Below, in pieces: positions 43,717 to 51,837 of a DNA stretch of 64,000 bases. Position numbers and translations under genes: made by a program. Within the stretch, counting starts at the first letter, position 1. Every line of letters begins with the position of its first letter. The notes under the pieces are model-generated. The model saw only the letters and a program-made list of their open reading frames with translations, did no database searches and was not told where the DNA came from. Source of the DNA: Vulcanimicrobium alpinum (GTDB lineage Bacteria > Vulcanimicrobiota > Vulcanimicrobiia > Vulcanimicrobiales > Vulcanimicrobiaceae); the NCBI RefSeq assembly GCF_027923555.1, contig NZ_AP025523.1, positions 3,414,484 through 3,478,483 of the forward strand, read 5' to 3'.

Positions 43717-43800
43717 GCGACCGTTCGGCTACCCTTTCGTCTACCGTTTCGGGAAAACAGGTATCGTGGACCTGATAAAGCGTACAGAACCCATTACCTA

Positions 43801-43883
43801 GGCGGTGGGGTCCGCCTCACGAGATCGTGGAACCGCCGCTCGTCGGCCAATGACTCCTGTGCCGCTGCATGTGTGCTTAGGAG
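43801..43883 (+). ncRNA. Fluoride (crcB) riboswitch 1, translational type
   Basis: Aptamer 43801-43862. GGCGGTGGGGTCCGCC forms the first stem-loop. An extra hairpin CACGA/CGTG follows, then GAACCGCC and GGCCAATGACTCCT. The long-range pairing GGGGTC (loop 1) with GACTCC (43852-43857) matches the crcB motif. Downstream, CTCCT (43854-43858) is complementary to the Shine-Dalgarno AGGAG (43879-43883), which lies 8 bases before the ATG of the hyfC-like gene. No T tract follows. Inference: without fluoride CTCCT masks the Shine-Dalgarno; with fluoride the aptamer captures it and frees translation. Confidence 0.88.
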
Positions 43884-43891
43884 CTCCCGCG

Positions 43892-44854
43892 ATGACAGCT
43901 ACCCTTCCGGCGCCGCTCGTCCAAATTTTTCAAGTCGCAGCGGCGCTTTTTCTCTCGCCGCTTCTGACCGGAGTCATCGCGCGTTGGGAAGCATTGGTCG
44001 CCGGTAAGCGCGGGCCCTCGGTTCTCCAAACGTACCGCGACATCGTCAAATTCTTGCGCAAGGCCTCGATTCGGCCCGATGTTGCGTCGCCAGTTTTTCG
44101 CTATGCGCCGTACGTGGTCTGCGGGAGTTACGCGACGATCGCGACGCTCATCCCCGTGCTTACAACTTATCCGCTCCCGGGCGCTACCTACGGTGATATT
44201 CTCGCTGGCGCGTTTCTCTTTGCCCTAGGATCATTCGCAACGTCCCTTGCCGCTCTCGATTCGGGATCGCAATATGCGAATATCGGTGCGAGCCGGGCAA
44301 CGATGGTCGGGATATTCGTCGAACCGACACTCATTTTCGTCTTTTTTTCCGTCGCATTCATTAGCGGAACGGACTTGCCGTACGCGATGAATGCGCAATT
44401 GCGCGATTCATTGGCAAACGTTTTGAGACCGGCGCATGTTCTGGCGACTGCAGCATTCTTTCTCATGCTGCTCGTGGATACCGGCCGTATTCCGATCGAG
44501 AGTTCATCGGCAACGACAGAGTTCGGGATGATCGACGATGCGCGGCTGTTTGAGCATACCGGTCCGGAGATGGCGCTATTCAAATGGGCCGGATCGATCA
44601 AACAATTTCTTCTCTACACTATTTTTATCAACGTTCTGCTCATTCCTCAAGGATTATCAACAGACGGCTCGGTAACGAGCGTAGCCTTCGCCCTGGTCAC
44701 GCTCTTTCTAAAAATGTTGCTCGTCGGCGCGCTCGTAACGATCATCGACACGACTTTTGCGAAATTGCGGCTGTACCGCGTCGTCGAATTTATCGCGACG
44801 GGCTTGCTCGTCGCGCTTCTCGCGGTCGTCGCATACGTGGCCGGATTCGGATAA
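43892..44854 (+). CDS. HyfC/HycD/NuoH-like membrane subunit of a complex-I-related complex
   Basis: 320 residues with about eight hydrophobic segments. KRGPSVLQTYRDIVKFLRKASI is the loop 1 motif of NuoH/HycD, and DTGRIPIESSSATTEFGMID the family's acidic loop (usually D-x-x-R-x-P-x-E). NuoH-type subunits join the peripheral arm to the proton-translocating arm in the inner membrane. First gene of the hyf-like operon and the direct target of riboswitch 1. The ATG at 43892 is chosen because the AGGAG that the riboswitch controls lies 8 bases upstream. The base composition is less GC-rich than the genes before 40 kb. Confidence 0.88.
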   Translation: MTATLPAPLVQIFQVAAALFLSPLLTGVIARWEALVAGKRGPSVLQTYRDIVKFLRKASIRPDVASPVFRYAPYVVCGSYATIATLIPVLTTYPLPGATYGDILAGAFLFALGSFATSLAALDSGSQYANIGASRATMVGIFVEPTLIFVFFSVAFISGTDLPYAMNAQLRDSLANVLRPAHVLATAAFFLMLLVDTGRIPIESSSATTEFGMIDDARLFEHTGPEMALFKWAGSIKQFLLYTIFINVLLIPQGLSTDGSVTSVAFALVTLFLKMLLVGALVTIIDTTFAKLRLYRVVEFIATGLLVALLAVVAYVAGFG

Positions 44855-44855
44855 G

Positions 44856-45521
44856 ATGCATACCTTATCTGTCCCCCAGGCTCTTGCCGGAAGCGTCGCT
44901 GTGGTTTTGCTGCTCGTGCAGCTCGCAATGCTTCGTTCGCTCGTTCTCGTTGAGTTGATCGCGCTGTACGCGTTACAATCGTTGCTCGTGGCGATTGTCT
45001 GTGCGACGGTCGGCGTTGTCGATGGCGCTTGGGATCTCATCTTTCTTGCGATCATAACGGTCGTGGTAAAAGCGTTTGCTCTGCCGCTGTACATGCGAGT
45101 CCTCTCGCACCGAGTATCGTCACGCGTCGAAATTCCGGCGCGTATCAATGTCACGGCTTCCTTGCTCATTGCCGCTGCGCTGATCGCACTCGCGATGACG
45201 ACTGCCTCTCGGCTTCCTTTGCACGCGGGCGCCTTTCTGCCGTCGGCAAATCTTGCGACGACCCTCTCCATCGTTTTCGTCGGGTTTCTGATTGCCATTC
45301 TGCGGCCCAATGCGCTCGCGCAAGTCATAGCATTTCTGACGCTCGAAAATGGCCTTTTTTTCGGCACCGTAACCCTCGCGCCGGGGCTTCCGCTCGTTGT
45401 CGGAGTTTTGCTGCTCATCGATGTCGTCATCGCTGTCGTCGTCTTCGCCGTGCTCGTTCGCGTCATCGTCAACGAACGCGGTTCGATTGCGACGAGCTCG
45501 CTCGAAAGTTTACGCGGATGA
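44856..45521 (+). CDS. HyfE-like (NuoK-related) membrane subunit
   Basis: 221 residues, about seven hydrophobic segments, matching the size of HyfE (about 216) rather than the 100-residue NuoK. Conserved glutamates in membrane segments (VELIALYALQSLLVAI and AFLTLENGLFFGTVTLA) correspond to NuoK/HyfE proton-path residues. Starts 1 base after the hyfC-like stop; its own stop overlaps the next ATG by 4 bases. HyfE rather than MrpC is indicated because the neighbours are HyfF/HyfG-like. Function inferred: part of the ion-conducting arm. Confidence 0.82.
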   Translation: MHTLSVPQALAGSVAVVLLLVQLAMLRSLVLVELIALYALQSLLVAIVCATVGVVDGAWDLIFLAIITVVVKAFALPLYMRVLSHRVSSRVEIPARINVTASLLIAAALIALAMTTASRLPLHAGAFLPSANLATTLSIVFVGFLIAILRPNALAQVIAFLTLENGLFFGTVTLAPGLPLVVGVLLLIDVVIAVVVFAVLVRVIVNERGSIATSSLESLRG

Positions 45522-46960
45522 ATCCGATTGTTGCCGCGATCGTTGCCATCCCCGGGATGCTCGCGATCGTGTGCCTTCTTTTGCCGTATACCGTGGGCCG
45601 TGCGTTGACGGCGGTCGGCGCCGTCGTTACAGCGATGCTCATCGCCATTGTTGCGGTGATGGTTTCGCAGCACCGAGGAACCATCGATGCGCAGTCCACA
45701 TTGTTTCTTCTCCCGCTCGGTATCGTGTATGCATGCGTGGGCATCTACACCGTCTGGTACGTCGAAGCGGAAGCGCATGGTTCCGATCGCGAGCGCTTCC
45801 GACGGGAGTTTCTGGCCCTAACGAATGCATTTGCGTTCGTCGAAGTCATCGTTCCGCTCGTGACAAATATGGCTGGCCTATGGGTTGCGATGGAGGCGAC
45901 GACGATCGTCGCTGCCTTGCTCGTTCGGTTGCAGGGCACGCCGGCTGCGCTCGAAGCTGCGTGGAAGTATATCCTCATTGCATCGTGCGGCCTCGGACTC
46001 GCGCTGGTCGCCGTCATCGTGCTCTATGCGGGTGGTACGGAGGCGCTCGGAACGCGGTACTCGCCTGATTGGGCCGCGTATGTTTCGGCTGCGCGCCGAC
46101 TGAATCCCGACGCCGTGCGCCTTGCGTTCCTGTTCGCACTTGTCGGCTTCGGAACGAAAATGGGACTTGCGCCCATGCATACCTGGCTTCCGGACGCTCA
46201 TGGTGCCGGTCCAACGCCGACGAGCGCGATGCTTTCGGGCGTCGTCCTCAGCGACGCGCTCTACGCAATCTTACGGTTTGCCGCAATCACGAATGCGGCA
46301 CTCGGACCGTCATACGCGCGTCACCTTTTTGCCGTGCTCGGTTTGCTCTCGCTCTTCCTCGCCGCATTCTTTCTCCTTCAGCAGCGCGATCTCAAGCGTA
46401 TGTTTGCCTATTCAAGTATCGAGCACATGGGGATCGTCGCGACCGCGCTTTCGTTTTCGGCTCCGATCGCCGTCGCAGGAGCGATGCTTCATGTCGTTAA
46501 TCACGCGGCCACGAAGTCGCTAGCATTTCTTGCAGCCGGTCGCATCGCGGAACGGTACGAGACGCGTGAAATCGCGGGCATCCGCGGCGCGCTGGTAACA
46601 CTCCCCGTCAGCAGCGCCTTTCTCGCGATTGCGGGCCTCGCACTTGCGGGCATGCCACCATTTGGAATGTTCCGGAGCGAACTCATGATTCTCGTCGGCG
46701 GTTTTTCCAGCGCGCCTCTCAGAGCCGGAGCACTTCTCGTGCTGCTGGTCATTGCGTTTGCAGGCATCGTGCGCTGGATCGCGGCAGTCACGGGAGGAGC
46801 GCCGCCTGAGAGCATCGTTCGCGGAGAACGAGCAATATTTCCCATCATCGGAATGGCGCTGGGCGTGGTCATCGTGGTTGGCCTCGGCGTATACGTGCCG
46901 AACGTTCTTAAAGTGCTGATCTTTGGGGTCCAACATATCCTCGCGGGAAACGTCTCATGA
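45518..46960 (+). CDS. HyfF-like (NuoN/MrpD antiporter-type) membrane subunit
   Basis: 480 residues, about 14 hydrophobic segments, Proton_antipo_M domain. The proton-channel residues are present: Glu126 in LWVAMEATTIVAAL, Lys214 in GFGTKMGLAPMHTWLPDAHG, and Lys333 in NHAATKSLAFL. LPDAHGAGPTPTSAMLSGVV is the family hallmark. It moves protons or Na+ across the inner membrane in complex I and group 4 hydrogenases. ATGA overlaps on both sides show tight translational coupling in the operon. Confidence 0.9.
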   Translation: MNPIVAAIVAIPGMLAIVCLLLPYTVGRALTAVGAVVTAMLIAIVAVMVSQHRGTIDAQSTLFLLPLGIVYACVGIYTVWYVEAEAHGSDRERFRREFLALTNAFAFVEVIVPLVTNMAGLWVAMEATTIVAALLVRLQGTPAALEAAWKYILIASCGLGLALVAVIVLYAGGTEALGTRYSPDWAAYVSAARRLNPDAVRLAFLFALVGFGTKMGLAPMHTWLPDAHGAGPTPTSAMLSGVVLSDALYAILRFAAITNAALGPSYARHLFAVLGLLSLFLAAFFLLQQRDLKRMFAYSSIEHMGIVATALSFSAPIAVAGAMLHVVNHAATKSLAFLAAGRIAERYETREIAGIRGALVTLPVSSAFLAIAGLALAGMPPFGMFRSELMILVGGFSSAPLRAGALLVLLVIAFAGIVRWIAAVTGGAPPESIVRGERAIFPIIGMALGVVIVVGLGVYVPNVLKVLIFGVQHILAGNVS

Positions 46961-48339
46961 ACGTCCTCTCACTCAGTGAAGCGCAGAATCTGATACGGGC
47001 GCGTCTGCGTTCCGGCTCGCGGTTCGTCAGTGCGTTTCTCGATGACACCCGCGAAGGTCGGATCGTTCGTTACGTCTTAGCGAACGAGCGGCACCTCGAA
47101 CCGTATGCCGCCATGCTGGAAGAACCGCTTCCAACGCTCACCGACATCACGCCCGCTGCGGCTTGGTACGAGCGTGAACTCCGCGACATCGACGGAATTT
47201 CCGTGTGCGGCGAGCTCGACGGTCGGTCCCTCGATCCGACCGTTTCGGAACCCGTTCGCCGCTCGGCATCTTCCGAAGTCTCAACCGTTCTGTATGGCCC
47301 CGTGCGCTCGGGCATTTCCGAATCGGCGCGCTGGCTTATCGAAACCGCCGGTGAGGATTTCCTGGGCGTTCAGGCGACGATGTTTTACAAGCGTCGCCGA
47401 ATTGAAGCCCGATTCATTGGAGTGGCGCTCGATCTCGCGCCGTTTATCGCCGAACACGTTTCGGGCGCGACCGCAGCCAGCCATGCGAGTGCGTTTTCCC
47501 GAGCGTGTGAGGTCGCACTCGAGATCACCATACCAAATCGAGCGCGCGCTGCGCGGGGCGTCCTCGTTGAGTTCGAACGGATTCACCAGCATCTCGACGT
47601 GCTAGCGAAACTCGCTGACGATGCGTCGCTCGCCGTTGGGGCTGCGCAAACGTTCGCGCTCAAGGAACGCGTGCATCGTTTTCTTGCAGCAGCGACTGGA
47701 AATCGTTTTGCGCGGGGGTGCGTTGCGATTGGCGGGGTTCGCGACGATCTAATCCCTGCGCTGCGGCGCGAAGCTGCGCGGTCGCTTGACGACCTCGAAC
47801 GCGATATCCTTGCGGTCGTTGCGACGCTGTTCGAAACCCCATCGCTGACCGATCGACTGATCGGAACCGGACATCTTTCCGCAGAAACCGTCGTACGCTT
47901 TGGCGGTGTTGGGCCGGTTGCCCGAGGAAGCGGCGTCTCATGCGATGCACGCACGCGGGACGGTTGGCTCTCAACCCCGCTCGAAGGTGATGAGGCACTC
48001 GAACGTGCGGGAGATGCCTTTGCCCGCGCGAGCGTCCGACGGCGCGAAATTCGTCGGGCATTCCGACTGATTCGAAATGCACTCGACGGGGCAAGTGAAG
48101 GGCCTCATCGGGTCGAGACGCCGCTGCGCAGCGGTATGGGCTACGCGCGCGTCGAGTCACCGCAGGGTGAACTTGTATATTTCGTTCGCATCGACGACGG
48201 TCTCCAGCGCGTTGCGATTCGATCCGCGACCTTTGCGAACTGGCCGCTCTTTGCGCTGTCCCTTCCCGGAAATATTTTCACGGATTTCTCGTTTGTCGAG
48301 CACTCGTTCGGAGCAATCCAGGCAGAGAGCGATCGATGA
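46957..48339 (+). CDS. HyfG-like (NiFe-hydrogenase large subunit / NuoCD-type), NiFe ligands absent
   Basis: 460 residues. An N-terminal NuoC-like part (about 1-110) precedes a NuoD/hydrogenase large-subunit part. Where hydrogenases have R-x-C-G-x-C near the start of this part, this protein reads EHVSGATAASHASAFSRA (residues 166-183), with Ser and Ala in place of the Cys pair. At the C-terminus, where the D-P-C-x-x-C pair belongs, it reads FVEHSFGAIQ (446-455). All four NiFe-ligand Cys are therefore missing. The remaining conserved pieces (GVLVEFERIHQHLDVL) keep the fold. The protein resembles energy-converting-hydrogenase-related (Ehr) complexes, so no H2 chemistry is expected. Confidence 0.85.
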   Translation: MNVLSLSEAQNLIRARLRSGSRFVSAFLDDTREGRIVRYVLANERHLEPYAAMLEEPLPTLTDITPAAAWYERELRDIDGISVCGELDGRSLDPTVSEPVRRSASSEVSTVLYGPVRSGISESARWLIETAGEDFLGVQATMFYKRRRIEARFIGVALDLAPFIAEHVSGATAASHASAFSRACEVALEITIPNRARAARGVLVEFERIHQHLDVLAKLADDASLAVGAAQTFALKERVHRFLAAATGNRFARGCVAIGGVRDDLIPALRREAARSLDDLERDILAVVATLFETPSLTDRLIGTGHLSAETVVRFGGVGPVARGSGVSCDARTRDGWLSTPLEGDEALERAGDAFARASVRRREIRRAFRLIRNALDGASEGPHRVETPLRSGMGYARVESPQGELVYFVRIDDGLQRVAIRSATFANWPLFALSLPGNIFTDFSFVEHSFGAIQAESDR

Positions 48340-49076
48340 ACCGATGGTTCTTGCGCGGCTTGCGCACGGGAATTGTAACGACCCGTTTTCCAAGCGGAAT
48401 CGATGCGATGCCAGCCGGATGGCGCGGTCGCGCGGTATGCCAAGAAGGCGCTGATGCGCAATCGATTGCGCGCGCCGCCGCCGTCTGTCTGAGTGGTGCG
48501 ATCGAGGAACGAAGCGGTGCGGTTGATGTCGATCGCTGTTTCCAGTGCGGTGAGTGCGCCCGCATCACGCCGCGAGCTTTCGCGATGTCAGCAGAGTTCA
48601 ATCTCGCTCATTTCTCCGCCGACCCGACGGAGGAGCGAGCGCGCTTACGCGAGCGCGTGCGCTCGCTTGGAAAATCGATCATGATTCGGCACATCGATGT
48701 CGGGAGCGACTGCTCGGAGGATCAGGAAATGCAGGCGCTCTTCAACCCGTACTATGACGTGACACGGCTCGGCATCTTTCTTACCGCATCGCCCAGGCAC
48801 GCCGATCTCCTCGCTGTCACCGGTGCGGTGACCGGAGCGATGGCGGAACCGCTGCGGCGCACGTATGATGCAATGCCGGAACCGAAGGTCGTCGTCGCCG
48901 TTGGTACGAGTGCGGCGTCGGGCGGAATCTTCGCCGGAAGCCCGGGAATAATCGGCGCGGTCGAGCGGGTGATTCCGGTCGACATCGCAATCCCGGGTTC
49001 GCCTCCGCCGCCGCTCGCCATCATCGCGGGCTTATGGCTCGCACTCGGGCGCATCCCGCCGGTTGCATGCAGATGA
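48336..49076 (+). CDS. Fused degenerate ferredoxin (HyfH/NuoI-like) and HyfI/NuoB-like subunit, most FeS ligands lost
   Basis: 246 residues. Residues about 1-90 resemble the HycF/HyfH ferredoxin: RFPSGIDAMPAGWRGR, then DRCFQCGECARITPRAF (three of four Cys). Residues 100-246 resemble HycG/HyfI/NuoB: YDVTRLGIFLTASPRHADLL, VTGAVTGAMAEPLRRTYDAM, RVIPVDIAIPGSPP. At the proximal-cluster positions, SDCSEDQ (124-130) stands for C-x-x-C, GTSA (190-193) for G-x-C-A, and PGSPP (220-224) for PGCPP. At least three of four cluster ligands are gone. The small subunit is therefore probably electron-inactive. Fusion of HyfH and HyfI in one chain is unusual. ATGA overlaps on both sides. Confidence 0.8.
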   Translation: MNRWFLRGLRTGIVTTRFPSGIDAMPAGWRGRAVCQEGADAQSIARAAAVCLSGAIEERSGAVDVDRCFQCGECARITPRAFAMSAEFNLAHFSADPTEERARLRERVRSLGKSIMIRHIDVGSDCSEDQEMQALFNPYYDVTRLGIFLTASPRHADLLAVTGAVTGAMAEPLRRTYDAMPEPKVVVAVGTSAASGGIFAGSPGIIGAVERVIPVDIAIPGSPPPPLAIIAGLWLALGRIPPVACR

Positions 49077-51073
49077 CGGCGCCGTTCTCAGCGCTCATCG
49101 CTGCCGGGCTTGCGTGTCTCGCGGGTGCCGCGATCTCGGCCTTCGTTCGCGTGAAGTTTGCGCGATCGGTAGCGTTCGCGCTCCTGACCCTCGCGGGTTC
49201 TGCGGCATGCGTAGCAGCGGTCCTGGCTCTGCGGAGTGCTGCTCATGCGATATCATTCGGCAATCATATTGCGTTGCGGCTTGATGGGCTCGCGGGATTT
49301 TTCGTGCTCGTACTCGGCCTTGTCGCGACGCTGACCGCGCTGTTCGCGTGCGGTCGCCGACGCCGCAATGAACGCGGGCTCGGTTTGCATGCCTCGGGCA
49401 GCGCATGCACGATCCTCTTCGCATCATTGCTCGCCTGCAGTGCCGATGATGTGTGGCTCTTTCTCTTCGGCTGGGAACTCTTGGCGCTTGGTTTTGGTTG
49501 GGCGATTGCGTTTGCGGGTGAACGCGAGAACGCCGATCGTGCGGCGTATTTCACGCTTGTAATCACCCATGCGGCGGGTGCAGCGCTGCTGGGAGCGCTA
49601 CTTATTCTCACCGTCCATTCTGGTTCGCGCGTCAGCGATGTGGCCGTCGGGTGGGCGCACCTCTCGCCGCAGATGGCGGGACTCGTGTTCGTCGGGTTGC
49701 TGGCAGGTTTTGGAGCGAAGATCGGCATCTTTCCCCTACAGGGGTGGATGCCGTACGGATACCCGGCGGCACCCGGGCCCCTTGCCGCCCTCATGGCGGG
49801 CGGTGCGCTGAACGTTGGCTTTTACGGACTCGAGCGCTTCGTCGTTTCAGCGCCCGTCGCGGTACCGACGTGGTGGTCCGTCCTGGTGCTTGCTCTAGGC
49901 GCGTTCGGTGCCATCCTGGGAGTCATGTGGGCGCTCGCGCAGCGCGATATGCGGATGCTCGCTGCGTTTTCGAGCGTTGAGAACGCTGGCATCATCCTCG
50001 TGGGCATCGGTGTCGCGCTGGCGGGGCGCGCCGTTTCGCAACCGTTTCTGGTGGGCTTTGGGTTAGCGGCGGCGGCCGTTCAAATTCTTGCTCACGCGAT
50101 CGCGAAATCGACGCTCTTTCTTGTCATCGGAGATGTCGATGACGCGACTGGGTCGACATCTTTCGATCTACTCGGCGGACTATGGCGACGGCTTCCGGTG
50201 AGTACGACTGCGGCAACCGCTGCTGCCCTCTCGCTTGCCGCACTGCCGCCATTCGGGGGCTTTGCCGGCGAGTGGCTCTCTCTTGAGGCCACGATGCAGG
50301 CCTTTCGAACGGCGTCATTGCCGCTCGAAATCGCTCTCGCTGTCGCCGGGGCAGCAATTGGACTCGCGGCGGGTGCGGCGGTCGTCGCATTCGTGAAAAC
50401 CGTCGGCATCGGATTTCTCGGCGCGGCACGCTCACCAGGTGCCGAACATGCATCGGGCTCGAAAAGTATGCTCACCGGTCTCGCGTACGCGGGTCTCGTG
50501 ATCGCCTCGGTCATCGTTGGCAGCTGGACCCCGACCGTGCTCAACCTCATCGCGCCAGCGATCGATTCCATCGCACGCGTGGCGACGGTCGCGGCGATGA
50601 TTCACGATGCGCCCCTCGTTCAGCCGCCGTTCCCAGGTTTTTCGTCAGTCTCGGGAATGGGTCTCGTCGGAACTGCACTCGCCTTCGCCCTTGGCTTCCG
50701 CATCCTGGTCGCTTTGATTCGGCGACCAGTCTCGCGCAGCGAAGCGCCTTGGACGTCAGGAAACCGCTATTATGCTTGGACGCAATATTCCGGCACGGGA
50801 TTTGCAAATGCGAGTCGCGTTGTGCTCGATATTGTCACGCGGGTCGTGCGCGAAACGAGCGGGGATGTCGCGGGAGACGGCAATTTACGCTACGAGAGTC
50901 GGGCTCGTCCATTCGCGGATCTGCCGCTAGCGATCGCGCTCGCTTCCGGATTCCTCCGTCTCTCAACGCTCGTTCGAAAGACGCAGTCCGGATTCATTGC
51001 TGTATACCTCTCGTACATCTTAGCCTTTATCATCGCACTGCTTTTCATATACCCCTTGCTCCGCCTCTGGTAG
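49073..51073 (+). CDS. HyfB-like (NuoL/MrpA antiporter-type) membrane subunit
   Basis: 666 residues, about 16 hydrophobic segments. Proton-antiporter core with Glu135 (LFGWELLALGFGWA), Lys216 (AGFGAKIGIFPLQGWMP) and Lys345 (LAHAIAKSTLFLVIGD). PPFGGFAGEWLSLEA is the usual mid-protein motif. HyfB/HycC pumps H+ or Na+ in formate hydrogenlyase-type complexes. The ATG at 49073 is preferred to one at 49067 because it gives the ATGA overlap seen throughout this operon. In E. coli hyf, hyfB is first; here it is last, so the gene order is rearranged (C-E-F-G-HI-B). Confidence 0.88.
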   Translation: MTAPFSALIAAGLACLAGAAISAFVRVKFARSVAFALLTLAGSAACVAAVLALRSAAHAISFGNHIALRLDGLAGFFVLVLGLVATLTALFACGRRRRNERGLGLHASGSACTILFASLLACSADDVWLFLFGWELLALGFGWAIAFAGERENADRAAYFTLVITHAAGAALLGALLILTVHSGSRVSDVAVGWAHLSPQMAGLVFVGLLAGFGAKIGIFPLQGWMPYGYPAAPGPLAALMAGGALNVGFYGLERFVVSAPVAVPTWWSVLVLALGAFGAILGVMWALAQRDMRMLAAFSSVENAGIILVGIGVALAGRAVSQPFLVGFGLAAAAVQILAHAIAKSTLFLVIGDVDDATGSTSFDLLGGLWRRLPVSTTAATAAALSLAALPPFGGFAGEWLSLEATMQAFRTASLPLEIALAVAGAAIGLAAGAAVVAFVKTVGIGFLGAARSPGAEHASGSKSMLTGLAYAGLVIASVIVGSWTPTVLNLIAPAIDSIARVATVAAMIHDAPLVQPPFPGFSSVSGMGLVGTALAFALGFRILVALIRRPVSRSEAPWTSGNRYYAWTQYSGTGFANASRVVLDIVTRVVRETSGDVAGDGNLRYESRARPFADLPLAIALASGFLRLSTLVRKTQSGFIAVYLSYILAFIIALLFIYPLLRLW

Positions 51074-51083
51074 AAGAGATCGC

Positions 51084-51476
51084 ATGTTTTCTCACATCGT
51101 GCTCGCCTGGGATGAATCGAATGCTGCGCGACATGCTGCAGATTACGCCTTCGTGCTTGCGGAAAAATTCGGTTCGCGCATCGACATTGTCAGCGTGCCT
51201 GCGCTTGAAGAAAATGCTGCGTTGGCTCTGACACTAGAGGCATTGCGAATCGAAGCCGAGCGCCGTGGACTGCAGACGACGCGTGTCGTCGTTATGCCAG
51301 CCGATGTGAAGCCAGAGAGCGCGATCGTGAAACACGCCTATGATTCCGGAGCCGATGTGATAGTGATCGGTCATCGCCCGCTCGATCCGCTCGAACGTTT
51401 CATCGTAGGAAGCGTTTCGGAACGGGTTGTGCGGGCGGCGCCGTGTGCGGTCCTTTCGGTCGCTGGCTCCGAGTGA
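51084..51476 (+). CDS. Universal stress protein (UspA family)
   Basis: 130 residues, one Usp domain. It starts MFSHIVLAWDESNAARHAADYA; the C-terminal ATP-site motif reads GHRPLDPLERFIVGSVSERVVRAAPCAVL, matching G-x2-G-x9-G-S/T with the first Gly replaced or shifted. Ten bases after the hyfB-like stop, so almost certainly part of the riboswitch-1 operon. UspA genes are recalled among genes linked to fluoride riboswitches in earlier surveys. It could be a stress chaperone or ATP/nucleotide sensor; target unknown. Confidence 0.88.
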   Translation: MFSHIVLAWDESNAARHAADYAFVLAEKFGSRIDIVSVPALEENAALALTLEALRIEAERRGLQTTRVVVMPADVKPESAIVKHAYDSGADVIVIGHRPLDPLERFIVGSVSERVVRAAPCAVLSVAGSE

Positions 51477-51513
51477 CCGTGCGACGTGCGTCCGCTTTCC
51501 CGAATGTTTCGTT

Positions 51514-51542
51514 TTGTAGGGAATTCCGCATGCTCGTGTAAG
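51514..51542 (+). promoter_or_regulatory. Possible promoter upstream of riboswitch 2
   Basis: TTGTAG and TGTAAG are separated by 17 bases (51520-51536). A start near 51549 would place the fluoride aptamer at the very 5' end of the message. The -10 match is 4 of 6, so moderate support only. Confidence 0.5.
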
Positions 51543-51554
51543 AAACGAAGTGAC

Positions 51555-51619
51555 GGCGATGGAGTTCGCCATAACCGCTGTCCACAGCTGATAACCCCTT
51601 ACTTTCGTGAGGGGTTTTT
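51555..51619 (+). ncRNA. Fluoride (crcB) riboswitch 2 with terminator
   Basis: GGCGATGGAGTTCGCC ATAACCGCT, loop GTCCAC, AGCTGATAACCCC: this is the crcB architecture. The terminator hairpin CCCCTTAC-TTTC-GTGAGGGG (51595-51614) is followed by TTTTT. The long-range partner reads AACCCC against GGAGTT, with one A-C mismatch where the other copies pair fully, so this aptamer may be weak. It precedes a NUDIX gene that is cut by IS-A copy 2. Confidence 0.85.
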
Positions 51620-51668
51620 CTATGATCAAGCGTGGTATCCACGGGACATTTCCGAAAGAATCCGCAGC

Positions 51669-51837
51669 ATGAGCATGGAGCGGTCGAACGTCACGTTTGC
51701 ACTCCGGGTTGCTGCCATCATTCGCGACGAGCGCGACCGGATATTGGTGGTCCGGGAGCATATCATCGGGATCGAGCAATGGACCTTACCCGGCGGGGCG
51801 CTACTGCTTGGCGAGTCGCTCGTTCTTGCGCTCGAAC
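51669..51837 (+). pseudogene. NUDIX hydrolase, N-terminal fragment
   Basis: About 56 residues from the ATG at 51669: VTFALRVAAIIRDERDRILV, then EQWTLPGGALLLGESLVLAL, the start of the Nudix box (G-x5-E). IS-A copy 2 begins at 51838 just before the REx2EE part. NUDIX hydrolases clean up oxidised nucleotides, ADP-ribose or similar. Being preceded by a fluoride riboswitch suggests a link with fluoride stress, but no activity remains. The other half of the gene is not found in the window. Confidence 0.8.

Noticed and set aside
43717-43800. Promoter for riboswitch 1
   Set aside because: Only loose matches (GATAAA with poor -35 at wrong spacing); I could not name a convincing one, although one must exist here or upstream in IS-B.
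46957-49076. Active [NiFe]-hydrogenase or formate hydrogenlyase
   Set aside because: The Cys ligands for NiFe in the large subunit and for the proximal cluster in the small subunit are replaced, and no maturation (hyp) or formate dehydrogenase genes are present.
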